64,000 bases of DNA from Physcia stellaris. Taxonomy: Eukaryota; Ascomycota; Lecanoromycetes; Caliciales; Physciaceae. Positions within the stretch are counted from its first letter, which is position 1, and each line of letters begins with the position of its first letter. The translations under genes were made by a program, and so were the position numbers. The notes under the pieces are model-generated. The model was not told the DNA's origin. It made no database searches and was given only the letters and a program-made list of their open reading frames with translations. The stretch covers positions 1 through 64,000 of the forward strand of contig JABSSW010000012.1 of assembly GCA_018902385.1 (NCBI GenBank), read 5' to 3'. Below are positions 1-12,965 of the stretch, piece after piece.

Positions 1-724
1 TTCGTCAGAAAAGTCGATTTCGCATCACGATTCGAACTTTCGCAGTCATTACACGTTCAGTTCAAAACAATGTCAATTGATTTTAGAATTCATTCGTCAA
101 GAAAACTGACTTGAAACTCATTCGTCAAAAAGATTGATTTCACATCACGATTCGAGCTTTCGCAATCATTACACGTTTTGTTCAAAACAGTGTCAACTGA
201 TCTTAAAGTTCATTCGTCAGAAAAATTGATCAATGAAATTTCGTTTCGAAAACACGATCGACAATGTTGCATTAACGATCGAATACATGAACGAAACAAT
301 TCGAAAAATTTAAACAAATTGAGTAGCGAAAATCTCGTGTTTGCAATGATTTTTCGTGTTTCAATCGACAATTGAAATATACGACTCAATAATTCTTATA
401 ATTTAATGTTTTTTTTCTTTTCATTTATTGTTTGTTTCACACGACGATTCGAGCTTTCGCAATCATTACATGTTCAATTCAAGACAATGTCAACTGATTT
501 TAGAGTTCATTCGTCAAGAAAGTCGATTTCACATCACGATTCGAGTTTTCGCAATCATTACACGTTTTGCTCAAAGCAATGTCAATTGCTTTTAAAATTC
601 ATTCGTCAGAGAAATTGATCAATGAAATTTCGTTTCGAAAACACGATCGACAATGTTGCATTAACGATCGAGTACATGAACGAAATAATTCGAAAAATTT
701 AAACAAATTGAGTAGCAAAAAATT
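1..724. repeat. Direct repeats, ~390-bp spacing, at window start
   Basis: A ~130-bp segment starting with TTCATTCGTCAG at about 207 recurs at about 598 with few changes (both run to AAACAAATTGAGTAGC). A shorter element, CGATTCGAGCTTTCGCAATC or a close variant, occurs near 30, 150, 443 and 540. Short ORFs here (178-375, 406-618) are translations of the repeat and are not called as genes. Confidence 0.7.
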
Positions 725-1640
725 TTCATGATTTGCGAAAAATTTCTCGTGATCGCGAAAAACTTTCTTTGATCTCGAAAATTCTCGAACGTTTTCGAAA
801 ATTTCCGAAAATTGTCGAGACTGCGACAATTGCAAAAATTGCAAAAATTTTTCGTGATCAAAAAAATTTTTCGTGATCGCGAAAAATTTTTTTGACATCG
901 AGAATTTTCGAAAATTTTCGAAAATTTTCGAAAATTGTCGAGATTGCAACAATTGCAAAAATTGCAAAAATTTTTCGTGATCGACAAATGTTTTTCGTGA
1001 TCGACAAAAATTTTCATGATTTGCGAAAAATTTTTCGTGATCGCGAAAAATTTTTTTGACATCGAAAATTTTCGAAATTATTCGAAAATTTTCGAAAATT
1101 GTCGAAATTGCAACAATTGCAAAAATTGCAAAAATTTTTCGTGATCGACAAATGTTTTTCGTGATCGACAAAAAATTTTCATGATTTGCGAAAAATTTTT
1201 CGTGATCGCGAAAAATTTTTCGAACATCGAAAATTTTCGAAAATTTTCGAAAATTTTCGAAAAATGTCGAGATTGCAACAATTGCAAAAATTGCAAAAAT
1301 TTTTCGTGATTTGCAAAAATTTTTCGTGATTTGCAAAAAATTTTCATGATTTGCGAAAATTTTTCGTGATCGCGAAAAATTTTTTTTGATCGCGAAATTT
1401 TTCGAAATTATTCGAAAATTTTCGAAAATTGTCGAAATTGTCGAAATTGCAAAAATTGCAAAAATTTCTCGTGATTTGCAAATGTTTTTCGTGATCGACA
1501 AAAAATTTTTTTGATTTGCGAAAAATTTGTCATGATCGCGAAAAATTTTTTTGACATCGAAAATTTTGAAAGTTGCAAAAATTGCAAAGATTTCAAAAAT
1601 TGCAATTTTTGCAAAAATCGCGAACAATTGCAAAAAATGC
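725..1640. repeat. ~167-bp tandem repeat with inner palindromes
   Basis: The marker TTGCAAAAATTGCAAAAATTT appears near 829, 952, 1118, 1281 and 1446, a period of about 165 bp after a shorter first step. Each unit carries runs of TTTTCGAAAA and the near-palindrome TTTTTCGTGATCGCGAAAAA. The minus strand is open from 1642 to 599 (347 aa), but the protein is only the unit translated over and over in F, K, N and I-rich peptides, so I treat it as a satellite and not a gene. Confidence 0.8.
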
Positions 1641-2307
1641 AAACGTCACAAAAAAAAAATAAAAATAACAAATGATTGTAAAATTTGACGTTTTGATCGT
1701 GTTTGATTTTTAAAACGCGATTGTGTTAATTTTGTTATTGTTCGAAAATCGAATTTTTTTGATTCAAATTTTGCAAATTAATTATTTGTTTTTTATTATC
1801 AATATTGCTATTAACAATTTTGATATAACATTCGAATTAACAATTATTATGAATCGAATTTTAAATTTTTATGTATCGTTTGTTTCATATTACGTTTCGA
1901 ATATTCGTAATCGTTTTATGTTTAATTAAAATTGATAACAATCGATTTCAAAAATTATTTGTCAACATTATTAACAATTTTTTTAAAAAAAAATAACGAA
2001 AAGTAAATAAAAAACGTTAAAATCAAAAATATTATTTTTAACGAACTCGTAACGAACATGAAAAATCGTTAAATGTTAATGTTATTTTTAATAACAATTT
2101 AATTTTGTACGTTGTTTTTCAACGAACACGTTGATTTGAATTTAACACGTTTGATGATTTTTTTATAAATTGTTTTTTTCGTTATCGAACGTGTAAAGTT
2201 TGTCAAACAATTCGTAATATTGATACAATTTTTGATATTAAATTCAAAATCAAAATTATTTGCAACGTGTGTATTCAATTTATTTTTATTTACATGTTTG
2301 CGTTATT

Positions 2308-2352
<45 letters not shown>

Positions 2353-5300
2353 TTCGATCGTAATAATTGATTTGTCGTTTGTCGAAACAATTATCGTTTG
2401 CGTTTAACAAAAAAATTAAATTTTATGTTTTATGATTGAATATATATTAATATTTGATTTATCATTATCGTGTAAATTTACAACATTTTTGATTGATTGT
2501 TCAAACACATTATTTAAACAAACGATATTATTATGTTTTTTGTATGTTATCGTTTAACGATTTTTTTAATTGCGATATCAAATTTTGTAATCAATTGAAT
2601 AACAATTTTAAACAATTGATTATAAATCATTGATTTTTTTTTTTCAAAAAAAAAAAACGTTAAAATGAAACAAATTCAATTGATTTTTTTTTTCGATATT
2701 GAAATCGACAAACAAATATAAATTCGATTCGTTTAATTCGATCGAATTATTGAATACATATTTCACAATCAATTTCAATAAACGATTGAATTTTTTTTTT
2801 ATATATATACAAATTTTAAAATATGTATTTCAAAATTCGAATAATTAATTGCAACAAATTATACGTGAATGCGCGTTTGAATAAATTTGATTGATTGAAT
2901 TTTTTATTTAAATTGTAATTTTGTCGAACAAAATTTCGTTTCGAATCGCATTACATGATTGTATTTTCAATATAATTAAATTGTAAAACGATATCGAATT
3001 GTAAATAAATTTCTCGTTTAATGTAAAAATTAATTCAAAATTCAAAATTCAAATTTATATTATTGATCAATTTCAAAACAATTGTCAATCGATTTGTATA
3101 AAACATTTTATTCAAACAAACGATTTATACAGAAATCAAATTTCGCATGTGATGTTCAATTTTTGCGTTATAAACGTCACGAAAACATACGATGTTGAAT
3201 ATTCGAATTTTCATTTTTCGATTTTCGAATGTTATTTTATTTTTCGCGTTGAGCAACATGAATAAATCAATACATTCGACGACAACAATCAAACTTTGAT
3301 TCAACACGCACGATTAATCATTCGTGTGTCGTGCAAATTGAATTCATTTCTGTTTTGCGTGTGATATAGTTTCTGATTTTTGTTTATTTTTGTTTCGAAC
3401 ACGATTCGAATTTTGCTGTTTCGACTGTTTATCACAACATTCAATTTCGTTTTCATTCAACGTTCATCATGTTCATTTTAAACACGCGTTTTCAAATTTT
3501 TCAACAAACACGACGCGTTTATCAAAAAATCGACGAAATTTCACGTTTGATCGAACGACAATTGCGACAATTGAATCGCAACGTCGAATTGCAAAATCGA
3601 ACGAATCGAATCAAAACAAAAAAAATCAAACGAAAACGCAATTTGAAAAAAAACGAATGATCAAAAACAAAAAAATCGAAATTGACGACAAAATTGTTTT
3701 CGATCAAACACGTTTGAACGTTTTCATGATGAAAATCAACATCGATCAAGAAAAAAGAACGAAGTTCAAATCGAAATTTCATGAAATCATCGTTCTGAAT
3801 TCGAAATTCTCGAAAGCGACAAGCGAGAATGAAAAATGAAATCGAAATGACGACGATTGAATGAACGACGATTTCGACGACACGATTTTGCAATTCAAAA
3901 TTGTTGTCGTGTTCGTTGTCGAATCGTCGTCGAAACAACGATTCAATTCAACGCGATCGAAACGTCAACGACGATCATGCACATGCAACGATTTCGACGA
4001 CAAAAATTAAACAATTTGTTTTCACAAAAGTTTAAAAAATTTTCGATTGAACGTTTTTGATTGAATGTCGATTTGTTCACGATCGCAAAAACAAAAAACG
4101 TGTCAAAAATATGATTTTTTTCATTGATTTGTCGACGTCAATTTGATTTGTATTCAGTTTTGTTTTTTTGATTTTGAAAAAAAAATGTGTGACGACAATT
4201 TCACAAACACGATTGCAAAAATTTTTGATCGATCAATGTTGCGTGCTTTTTTTTTCATTGCTAAATAGAAAAATTTTGATGAAATTGAATTTGATTCGTT
4301 TGTAAATCTTTTGCAAAAACGAACAATTCAACAAAACAATTTTTCGAATTTGATCGTTCGTTTTTTTTCAATTTTTGCGACTAGATTCTGAAACGCAAAA
4401 AAAAAACAAAATTTCGTAAAAAAATGAAAACGTCAAAAAAAATCAAGAAACGATTGAACGAAAAAAAAAAAAAAAAAAAAACGTGACATTGTTTTTTTGT
4501 TGAATTAATAGATTCGTTTTTTGTAATTTTTTTCAATTCGTTTTTTTCGCATTAGCATTCACGTTTAGTTCGGACGAACAATGATCAAACTGTTTTTTTT
4601 TTTTTTTTTTTAATTTATTTAACGCGATTTTTCTCATCAATCGACTCGAAATTCAACGCATTGAAATTTAAACAAAACGCATAAATAAAATCGTTGATAA
4701 AATATAAATTTTGAAATTTCATTGACACATCATTGTTTATTTATTTATCGTTTATCGTTACAGTGAAAATTTCAAAAAAAAGCAAACGACGACGTAAAAC
4801 GTGAAATTGCAATTTTTTCGACGAAATCAATTTTTCATTCGTAATATACTCGTTCAAAATTTACGAAATCATTTAAATTTTTACATTCAAACAAAATTTA
4901 ATACGTATTATATTTTAATTGTCGTCAGCAATTTGATTTTCATTGATGATGATATCGTGATCGATTTCGAAATTATTCATGTTTTTTTGACATGAATTTG
5001 ACATCGTTTTCGAAATTTTTCGTTTTCGTTTTATTTGTTTTTTTTTCGTTGTTGTTGTATCGCGCAATCGAATTCGATGTTTGAACGTGTACATCAAATT
5101 GCGTGTGACGTATAATATTGTTTCAAACGTGTAAAAAATCGCTCGATCGAACGTTGTTTATTCGTGATTGCACGATGACGTGATGAAACGTCGAAAATTG
5201 AAATCGACGTCGTCGTCGATGTTTCGAGTTTTTTCGACAATATGTCGTCGAACGTAAAAAGCAATTACGAATTAAAATCACATAAACGATTATACGAATC

Positions 5301-6780
5301 AACGATTGAATCACGAAAACACGATTGATATTGTTCGTGCGACGATCAATGAACAAACATATATACATAAAATTGTGATTTTTAGCAAACGACAACGTAT
5401 TTTGAATTTTGACATGAAACAATTAGATTTTTCAAATCGATTTTCGTCGTTTTTGAAATTTTAATTTGATCAATTAGCACGCATCATCATGTTGTTTGTC
5501 GACGACAACGTTGTTTGATGTGCAAATCAATCGAATTCGCGTGAACGAATGAATAATTTCATTTTTTTTGTTTTTTCGTTTCGTTGTTTTCGATTCGAAT
5601 CGTTTTCATCGCGAACATTTTGATTTTGTTCAGTTTTGTTTTTTTGATTTTTCGAATTTCATTTCGAGTCGTTTGATTTGTTGTTTTTTTTTTTTTTTTT
5701 TTCGTCATGATCGTTGTCGATAAATCGAGACATTTGTTCGACTATATATCATTTTCATTTCGCAAATGTAATTTTTCATTTGTTTAACATTTGATTCGAT
5801 TTTCACGAAAATATCGAGAACAAATTGATTTCAAATAACATTTTCGAAAATTGTACGACAAAGTTATCAAATATGAAAACGTTGTAAATTTTCATTTGAT
5901 TTTTGAATTTTTGCGAATTTCGAACGAATTTTCTCGAACGTTTGTTGATGATTCATCGTGTTGAAAAAACAAAACGATACAAAAAAAAAAAGTTGTTTAC
6001 ATGTTTTCGTCAAATTTATCAAATCAACAATTGAAATCATCGAGCACAAACAATTTCGATTTGAATATAAATTCGAAACATTGATCAAATTTGATAAATG
6101 TTCGAACAAAAAAAAAATTTTCGTTTTTTTGAAATATTCATGATTTCAATGAACGTTTTTTGATGACAAACAAATTTTTAATTTTTGCGTCGCAAAAGTT
6201 GATGTCGATCGTCTCGACATTTATATGTCAATAATTTGATGATCATGTCGTTAAAAATTTTCACAATCGTTTTTTTCGTTTCAGAAATTTTTTCGATCAT
6301 AAAAATCAAACATTTTTGAATGATGTTTTTTTCGAAAACATTTGACAAAACGTGAAATTTAAAATTCATGTGCGATTTTCACATTTTGAATGATGTTTTT
6401 TCGAACACGCGTTTTCTGACGCGTTTGTGAAATTTGCATGATGACGAATTGAACAATGTAAATATGTATATATATAACATCATGTCATGCGACATTAAAC
6501 GCACGACGCGTGATGAATAAATCGATTTGACGTTCAAATTTTTTCAATAAATTCATCAAAACGACGAGATTGCTTTTCAATCAAATTGTTTTTTCATAAA
6601 AATATCTCGTTGCGACAATGTAAATTGATCGAAAAAAACGTCGTTTTTGATTGTTGTTTGTCATTTTGACAATCGTCAACATCAAAATATCGCATCATGT
6701 CATCGATCGATTCATCGTTCGCGTCATCGTATTGCGAAATTTTCGTTTTTTTTTTTGAATTTTTTTTCGAAAGTCTATTT
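1641..6780. other. AT-rich DNA without recognisable genes
   Basis: Mostly A/T with scattered CG. It holds long homopolymers: a 37-base T run at 2309-2345, an A run near 4460-4482, and T runs near 4590-4611 and 5683-5702. ORFs above 60 codons (for example 3390-3839 plus, 5123-5422 minus) have low-complexity translations, overlap open frames on the other strand and show no family motif I recognise. Confidence 0.6.
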
Positions 6781-6781
6781 T

Positions 6782-7290
6782 TCTTTTAAAAAGATTGATT
6801 TTTCATTTTTTTTTTGTTGAAATTGATTTTTCATTTTTTTTTTTGATTGATTGATTTTTCATTTTTTTTTTGATTGATTGATTTTTCATTTCTTTTTTGA
6901 TTGATTGATTTTTCATTTCTTTTTTGATTGATTGATTTTTTATTTTTGATTGATTGATTTTTATTTCTTTTTTGATTGATTGATTTTTTTTTTTTTTTTT
7001 GATTGATTGATTTTTTATTTTTTTTTTGATTGATTGATTTTTTATTTTTTTTTGATTGATTGATTTTTTATTTTTTTTTTTGATTGATTGATTGATTTTC
7101 ATTTTTTTTTTTTTGATTGATTTTTATTTTTTTTTTGATTGATTGATTTTTTTTATTTTTTTGATTGATTGATTTTTTTTTTTTTTTTTGATTGATTTTT
7201 TTATTTCTTTTTTGATTGATTGATTTTTTATTTTTCTCTTGATTGATTGATCTTTTATCTTTTTTTTGATTGATTGATTTTTTGTTTTTT
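6782..7290. repeat. TTGATTGATTGATTTTT minisatellite
   Basis: A variable-length unit of TTGATTGATTGA followed by a T/A run (about 25-35 bp) is repeated about 17 times. The minus-strand ORF 7102-6803 translates as reiterated NQSIKKK peptides and is a by-product of the repeat. Confidence 0.85.
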
Positions 7291-10262
7291 TTTTGTTTGA
7301 ATTGATTTGATTTGATTCATCTCGATGTTATTCAGATTCGTCGTGATTTCACGATCAAGAACTTTCAAGACGAACTGAATTCGAAAAAACGATTTTGTAA
7401 AAAAAGCGAATTTGAAAAAAACGATCGTCGTTGAATCGAAACGTGTGATCGACAATTCATCAAAACGTTTGTTGACAATTTTGATTTTCATTTTGACGAT
7501 GACGCGATTTTTTCGATGTTAATCACGTTCGATTGAATTGAATTTGACGCAATTTTTCGAATGTCACGTTTTCGTTTGATTTGTTTTTTCGTCATTGTTG
7601 TTCTGTTCAACGAAATATTATGTTTGATGATAAAATGTCGATCGCGTGAAACGCAAAATTCGAAAAATCGATGTGATTGCGTTCAAAAATCAAACAACGT
7701 AAAATTCAAATTCGATGCGTTTTGATTCGCATCATTCATTTGTTTGAAAAAATTATTTGAAAAAAAACGCGACGTAAAAACAAACGAAATGCGAAATTTT
7801 TTTTTCGACGATTTTTTCGAATTATTCTCGTCGTCGTTTTCGATGTTGTTTGATTTTCGAAATTCGTCGATGTATTTTGTCTGTTTGTTTTGTTGAAATT
7901 TGAAATAACAAAACGTTCAAACGAAAAAATGACGACATCGTCGTTGAATTGCGCGATTTGATGAATGTCGTTGATTTTTTCAAAACGTTCGTAACGTTTG
8001 ATTCATTGTGAAATCGATGACAATCGATGATTCGAAAAGAATAATTTATTCGAAAAATTTTGTTTTTTCAGTAAAATATTCGTCAAATGAAAATTTTCGT
8101 TTTTTCAAAAAATTTTGTTTTTTCAATAAAATAATCGTCAAATGAAAATTGCAATTTTTCAAAAAAAATTTTGCGTTAAACATCGTGATCGAAAAATACT
8201 TTGAACGAAAAAAGTTCGAAATATTTCGTTGTTTAGACAATTTCTTCATAGACGAAATCTCGTATTGAAATTGATTGAAAAAAAAAATCGAATTTCGTTT
8301 GCTTTGACGATTACGTCGTGTTTTTTGACGATTTTGTCGTCATTCGTTCGTGATTTCGTGAATTGAAAAAAATCGTGAACGAAACAAATAAAAAAAATCA
8401 CGTTGTCGTTGTCGACGTGACGAATGCAAAAGATGAAAAACGTGAATGAAAATTTTGTCGTGATGACGAGTTTCGTGACGATGAATTTGAATGAAAAAAT
8501 CGAACGATAAAAAATGAAATGATCGAATGAATTTCGATCGAAAAATGTGTTTGATGTCTGATAACTGAATCAGAATTTTCGCGAAAAGATGAAAACTGAA
8601 AATCAACACAAACGAAAACGATGTCGAGTTGTCGCAAAAAATTGAAAAAAAAACGATGCTTTAAAGCACGAAATGCAAAAAACGATGTTTGAACAACAGA
8701 AATTGAATATGTTTGAATGTTTTCGTCGATAAATGAAATTGTGAAAATGAAAACAAAAAAAAACGATTCTAAATTGATATATATATAAATACAAAACAAA
8801 GCGAAAAAAATTTGCGACGATAATTTTTGAAATCATTGCAATGCTCGAAACGCGCGAAATGATTGAAATTTGATTTTCGCAAAACAATGAATCAAAAAAT
8901 GAAAAACGCGAAAAATAACGAATTAAATTTGATTATAAATATCGTCGAATGTCAACGTCAAACGTCAAATTGCAACGAAAAATTCGTGAAAATGTCGATG
9001 AAAAAAAAAATGATCGATGTTGATGAAAAAAAAAATGAAAAATGAAATTGAAACGAAATGTTCATTTCAAAACAACGAAATTCAACGTCAAAAATCGTTC
9101 GTATTTTCGAATGTTTTTTTGTTTTTTCACGACGCATTCGAATTGAACAAAATTGTTGTCAACGATTTGAACACGTCAAAAAAAATTCGAACGAATAAAA
9201 ATTTTTCGCAAAATTTTGAAATGAATGAAAACAAAAAAATAATTTTCGCGCGTGATTCATTGCATTTTTCATTGCGATCAATGTCGTTTCATCGTCGATC
9301 ACATGTTGAATCGAATGATGAAATTTGTTCGATTTTCATTAAATTTTCACATTTCAATCACGTTTTTCGAATTGATTCATTAATACGCTCGTTCGTTTGC
9401 GTCGACGAAATCTTCACGCACGTTTGTTTATATATATTTTTGTTTTTTTCGTTCTTTTTTGTTGTTTGTTGTTTCGTCGTTGAATATGTCGATTTGACGT
9501 TTGTCGTGTATATTTATATTCAAATCATTTTTGCACTTCTCGAGCACATTACATTGTTCGCTTTATTCGAGTTCAGTCAGTTTCTGACGATCTCGCGAAA
9601 ATCTCGTCGAAATCGACGAAACTCATCGTCGCGTTCGAAAAACAATTTTCGTTTCGACATCATGATTAATCAAATTGATTTTTCAATGAGTTTTCGTTTC
9701 GATTTTCATGATTTCGTCATAACGAAATACGATAACGAATCAGATTTTATCACGATGTGTATCGAAATCATAATTGAAATCATTTCGAATTCACACGTCG
9801 TCATGTTTGAAAAGTTCGAAATGACAAAAAGTTGACGATTGATACGTGATTTCAAATTTCGATTTCGAATTTTATCAATTAAAATTTTGAAACAACGCGC
9901 ACGCACGAATGCATCGAAAATTAAAACGAAATCACGAATCAAACAAAGTTTCACGTTCGAATGAATCGTCTTTTGACGAAAATGAAAATTGAAAACTTTG
10001 AAATATCGAGCGAAAACGATTTGAACACAATCACGAAACAATTCGTTGACAATGAAAATCATTTCGCGAAATTAACAATGAGCGAATGAAAAGCAAATCG
10101 TCAAAAATTTGTCGTTTTTTGCGTAATTTTGATCGTTTCGCAAGAAAACATTGTTGACGTCGATAAAACAAATTTGAAATTGCGACGTGATTTTATTTTG
10201 TCGAATGTTGAATTTTCGAAAAAAAAATTGAATGAATTTATTTGATTTTACATGCGTCAACG
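7291..10262. other. CpG-rich, TpA-poor AT-rich block, no defensible gene
   Basis: The longest ORF is 9017-9835 plus (272 aa), rich in F, N, S and R, with no motif I recognise. Overlapping open frames on the other strand (8340-8887 and 9706-10062 minus) show that stop codons are scarce in every frame because TpA is scarce. I therefore do not call any of these as genes. An FSFDEYF/TEKTKFFE-like repeat at 8046-8249 minus reflects a ~70-bp duplication. Confidence 0.5.
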
Positions 10263-10263
10263 T

Positions 10264-11060
10264 CAAATCAATTCAAAATCAAAATTGATTTGATTTTTAT
10301 TTTTATCGCGATTTGATTTTTATTTCAAAATTGATTTGATTTTTATTTTTATTTCAAAATTGATTTGATTTGATTTTTATTTTTATTTCAAGTTGATTTG
10401 ATTTTTATTTCAAAATTGATTTTTTTGATTTTTATTTCAAAATTGATTTGATTTTTATTTTTATCGTTGATTTGATTTTTATTTCAAAATTGATTTGACT
10501 TTTATTTTTATTTTGATTTGATTTTTATTTCAAAATTGATTTGATTTTATTTTATCGTTGATTTGATTTTTATTTCAAAATTGATTTGATTTTTATTTTT
10601 ATTTTGATTTGATTTTTATTTCAAAATTGATTTGATTTTTATTTTTTTGATTTGATTTTTATTTCAAAACTGATTTGATTTTTATTTCAAAATTGATTTG
10701 ATTTCTATTTTGATTTGACTTTTATTTTTATTGATTTGATTTTTATTTCAAAACTGATTTGACTTTTATTTCTATCTTGATTTGACTTTTATTTCAAGAT
10801 TGATTTGACTTCTATTTCTATCGCTGATTTGATTTTTATTTCAAGAACTGATTTGATTTTTATTTCAGAGCTGATTTGATTTCTATTTCAAGATTGATTT
10901 GATTTTTTTCAAGATTGATTTGATTTTTATTTCAAAATTGATTTGATTTGATTTGATTTTTATTTCAAACTGATTTGATTTTTATTTCAAAATTGATTTG
11001 ATTTTTATTTCAAAATTGATTTGATTTTTATTTCAAAATTGATTTGATTTCTATTTTTAT
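10264..11060. repeat. GATTTGATTTTTATTTC minisatellite
   Basis: A ~23-bp unit, TTGATTTGATTTTTATTTC with AAAA, is repeated about 35 times with length variants and occasional GAG/CTG substitutions near 10780-10880. Those less AT-rich variants sit in the middle of the array. Confidence 0.85.
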
Positions 11061-12650
11061 CGCGAGACGCAAATTTTCGCGTTCGACGCAAAAAATACAC
11101 GTCGACGTTTTGTCGTCATCGTTTTGAAAAATTTCAAACGAACACATTTTCAAATAAATCGTTTTCGTTTCACGTGTTTCATTCGCTGACAATGCGAAAT
11201 AGAACAAAACAAATAGCGCGATCGAACATGAATCAATAAACGAATTTTCAAAAACGTCAAAATTCGAAAAAAAAAAATTGAAAATACGTCGTTCGTTCAT
11301 TCATTCAACGTGTCAAACGAACGACAAACGAAAACGAAAAAACGACGATAACGAATAAATTGTTCGCGCGTTTCATTTTGATTGTTGTCGATTTTCGTTC
11401 ATTTTCGTAATCGATTTTTTGTTCATGTTTTCGACGTTTTCTGATTGATCGTTCAATTTTTCACAGATTCATTTTCAACGACGACGTCATTTTCGTTTTC
11501 AAATTCGAAATTTTCGTCGTTTCGATCGACTCAAACGTCGAATTTTGAAAAATCATTTCAAAATTTCGCGTCGCGAACACGTTTTTTTAAATCGATTTTT
11601 GTCGTTTTTCATTTCATCATTTGTATCGTCAGATTCGTTTTCGAGATTCACATTGAAGATTTGATGTACGACGACGACAACGATTTCATGAATTGAGACA
11701 AACTCGAGACGAGATTGAAAATGAAAATTATTCGAGACGAAACAATTTCGAGCATAACAACGATCGCAAAAACAAAATCAAACAAATTCATTTTTCAGAA
11801 TCGAAACGCGTGATCGCGTTCGATGTTGACGTTTGATCGAATTTGAACGATTGTGAAACTTGATGATGCGATGCATCAGAATTTGAACGATGACGTCGAC
11901 ATTTTGTGTGAAAATGAATTGTTTTCGATTTTTTTTTCGTTTATGATTTTTCGTTTGTTTCAGTATACGTTTTTTTCGATTTGATTGAAATCGATTGCGT
12001 TCATAGCGATTTTGATGTGTTTTGCAAATGTCATGTGATTGAATCGAGAAATTGATTGTGCGAAAATTGCGAAATTTGATGAAATGTTCGATGATAAATT
12101 CAATGAATTTCGTTTCGTGTCTGAGATGAATTGAATTATATTCGACGTCGAATCATCGTCAGATTTGTTCGTCAATCTGAAAATGAACGCGAATTCAAAA
12201 AAATGATTTTTGTTTTTCTTGATCAGCGTGAAGCGAAATATTGAAACTCTGTAAACGTTGTTGAAAAAGAAATACATTTTGCATTTTTCTTGAGATGAGT
12301 TTGATTCGTTCGTCATGAACGTCGTATTCAGACAGACAAAGCAAATCAAAACGTACGAATTCATCGATGTTGTTGATCATGCAAAACTTTCGAAATCAAA
12401 ATCTCGTTCGAAAACAGTGATCACATCATTCGTTTACGAATGTTGCAAACATTTATTTTGAGCGAAATGTTTGAACGTACAGCATTTTTCGATTTCAAAT
12501 CGAAAACGTTCATATTTCATGAACAATTTCTCGATCGATTTTCGACTCGTCAATAAATTTGAACGAGAAATCATCGAGATAGAAAATTCACATGACGCGT
12601 TCGAAAAAAAACGACAAATAATTCAGATTGATGACGTCGTTGTTGTCAAA
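11061..12650. other. AT-rich spacer, no recognisable gene
   Basis: Short overlapping ORFs on both strands (11028-11300 minus, 11445-11696 plus, 11960-12364 minus) have unremarkable, biased translations. I see no promoter, RNA gene or conserved motif. Confidence 0.5.
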
Positions 12651-12654
12651 AACG

Positions 12655-12965
12655 ACAATCAAATCGAATGAAAATCAACGCAATTTTCGTGATACGATTT
12701 GAAACAAAACGCAAAACAGTCGAAACGAAACGTTCAAAAAAATTGAATTTGATTTTATCGTGCAAAATTGAAATCAACTCGAAATGATAAAATTTGAATT
12801 CGTCAATGCAATCAAATCGAATGAAAATCAACGCAATTTCTATGATACGATTTGAGACAAAACACTTAAACAGTCGAAACGAAACGTTCAAAAAAATTGA
12901 ATTTGATTTTATCGTGCAAAATTGAAATCAATTCGAAATCGTGAAATCTGAATTCGTCAATGCAA
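12655..12965. repeat. Tandem duplication of ~150 bp
   Basis: The segment beginning AATCGAATGAAAATCAACGC at about 12661 is repeated from about 12808. Both halves share the GTCGAAACGAAACGTTC and TTTGATTTTATCGTGC stretches with scattered substitutions. The short minus-strand ORF here (12891-12646) is created by the repeat. Confidence 0.8.

Noticed and set aside
599-1642. 347-aa minus-strand ORF
   Set aside because: It is the ~167-bp satellite translated repeatedly; the frame is open because TAA, TAG and TGA happen to be rare in that unit.
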